This document shows positions 14,324 to 14,916 of a stretch of DNA of 14,916 bases, in pieces (the stretch's first letter is position 1; every line of letters begins with the position of its first letter). The notes beneath the pieces were generated by a model. The model ran no database searches. It worked only from the letters and a program-made list of their open reading frames with translations, and had not been told where the DNA came from. Source of the DNA: Candidatus Kapaibacterium sp. Lineage in GTDB: Bacteria > Bacteroidota > Ignavibacteria > Kapaibacteriales > UBA2268. The position numbers and the translations under genes are program-made. Where the stretch lies: NCBI GenBank assembly GCA_028691175.1, contig JAQUZU010000038.1, positions 1-14,916 on the forward strand. The letters are read 5' to 3'.

Positions 14324-14344
14324 TTAATAAAGGTACTTTAAATA

Positions 14345-14916
14345 ATGGCTTCACAGAATACCAAACCGGAAATTTCTCACGACCCCAAAATTGTAGTCGG
14401 ATTAGATATAGGCACAGCCAAAGTCTGTGCGCTAGTAGCCGCAAAAGATGAACTCCATCCGGATTCTATCAAAATTCTTGGAGTTGGCACAGCAGTCAGT
14501 GAAGGATTAAATCGCGGAGTTGTCGTCAATATCGAAAAGACTGTTCAATCAATTCAAAAAGCAGTAGAACAAGCGGAGCAGCAGTCCGGCAAGAAAATCA
14601 CTGAAGTCGTTGTCGGTATCGCCGGCGATCATATCGAATCATTCTCCAAGCGCGGAGTAATCGGCATCTCGCATCCGAATCACGAAATATCAGATGATGA
14701 CGTCGAGCGCGTAATCAATGAAAGCCGCAACTTCAAAATCGCGACTGATAGAAATATTCTCCATATTATACCGCAGGATTTTATTATTGACGGTCAAGAC
14801 GGAATTGTAGATCCTGTCGGAATGAGCGGTGTTCGCATGGAGGCAAATGTTCATATCGTAACCGGACTTGATACGGCTATTCAGAATATTTATCGCTGCA
14901 TTGAGCGCTTGAATAT
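14345..14916 (+). CDS. ftsA: Cell division protein FtsA, N-terminal 190 residues (runs off the right edge)
   Basis: FtsA is the actin-like ATPase that anchors FtsZ filaments to the inner membrane and recruits later divisome proteins. The frame is open from ATG 14345 to the window end. The phosphate-1 loop VVGLDIGTAKVCALVA (17-32) opens the actin fold. The 1C subdomain region follows, with VVVGIAGDHIES (88-99), and then the very characteristic HIIPQDFIIDGQDGIVDPVG (139-158) and MSGVRMEANVHIVTG (159-173). About 200 or more C-terminal residues, including the membrane helix, are outside the window. The AAAGG before the start is about 12 nt away. ftsZ would be expected next, beyond the edge. Confidence 0.95.
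   Translation, partial: MASQNTKPEISHDPKIVVGLDIGTAKVCALVAAKDELHPDSIKILGVGTAVSEGLNRGVVVNIEKTVQSIQKAVEQAEQQSGKKITEVVVGIAGDHIESFSKRGVIGISHPNHEISDDDVERVINESRNFKIATDRNILHIIPQDFIIDGQDGIVDPVGMSGVRMEANVHIVTGLDTAIQNIYRCIERLN

Noticed and set aside
1..14916. CRISPR arrays, insertion sequences, tRNA or rRNA genes
   Set aside because: No regular spaced repeats, terminal inverted repeats, transposase motifs or tRNA cloverleaf signatures were found.

Overview
The window (about 40% GC by eye, not computed) looks chromosomal and comes from a bacterium of the Bacteroidota/Chlorobiota/Kapabacteria (FCB) group. Three things support this. Several intergenic regions carry the Bacteroidota-type promoter (-33 TTG or TTTG, 19-20 nt spacer, -7 TAnnTTTG). 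One secreted protein ends in a type IX secretion (T9SS)-like sorting domain. The regulatory pair is a BlaI repressor with an M56 peptidase fused to TonB-type domains, a combination common in this group. A flavodiiron protein and a ferrous-iron transporter suggest an anaerobic or microaerobic life. The exact lineage cannot be fixed from the sequence alone.

Layout. 1-700 (-): 5' part of nadA (quinolinate synthase), running off the left edge. 882-3722 (+): a FeoA-FeoB fusion with a His-rich N-terminus, then a small FeoB-associated Cys-rich membrane protein. The nadA/feo divergent region carries repeated 16-bp elements that could be an iron-responsive operator. 6028-3740 (-): blaI then blaR1-like, with a promoter that predicts a leaderless mRNA and two tandem 16-bp inverted-repeat operators. 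8051-6108 (-): fprA (flavodiiron protein) then pdxJ. 8388-10171 (+): an archaeal-type LeuC/LeuD pair with overlapping stop and start codons, ended by a strong hairpin shared with the convergent gene. 13263-10228 (-): a GT4 glycosyltransferase followed by a secreted protein with two L-type lectin domains. 13580-14916 (+): ftsQ and the start of ftsA, a division operon continuing off the right edge.

Most of the genes are housekeeping families. No mobile element, CRISPR array, tRNA or rRNA was seen. The parts worth a second look are the regulatory DNA (blaI tandem operators, feo repeats, fprA palindrome), the tandem TonB-like domains on the BlaR1 homologue, the His/Cys-rich extension on FeoAB, the glycosyltransferase plus double-lectin T9SS cassette, and the stand-alone LeuCD pair of uncertain substrate. 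I see no clear evidence of a wholly new multi-gene system.
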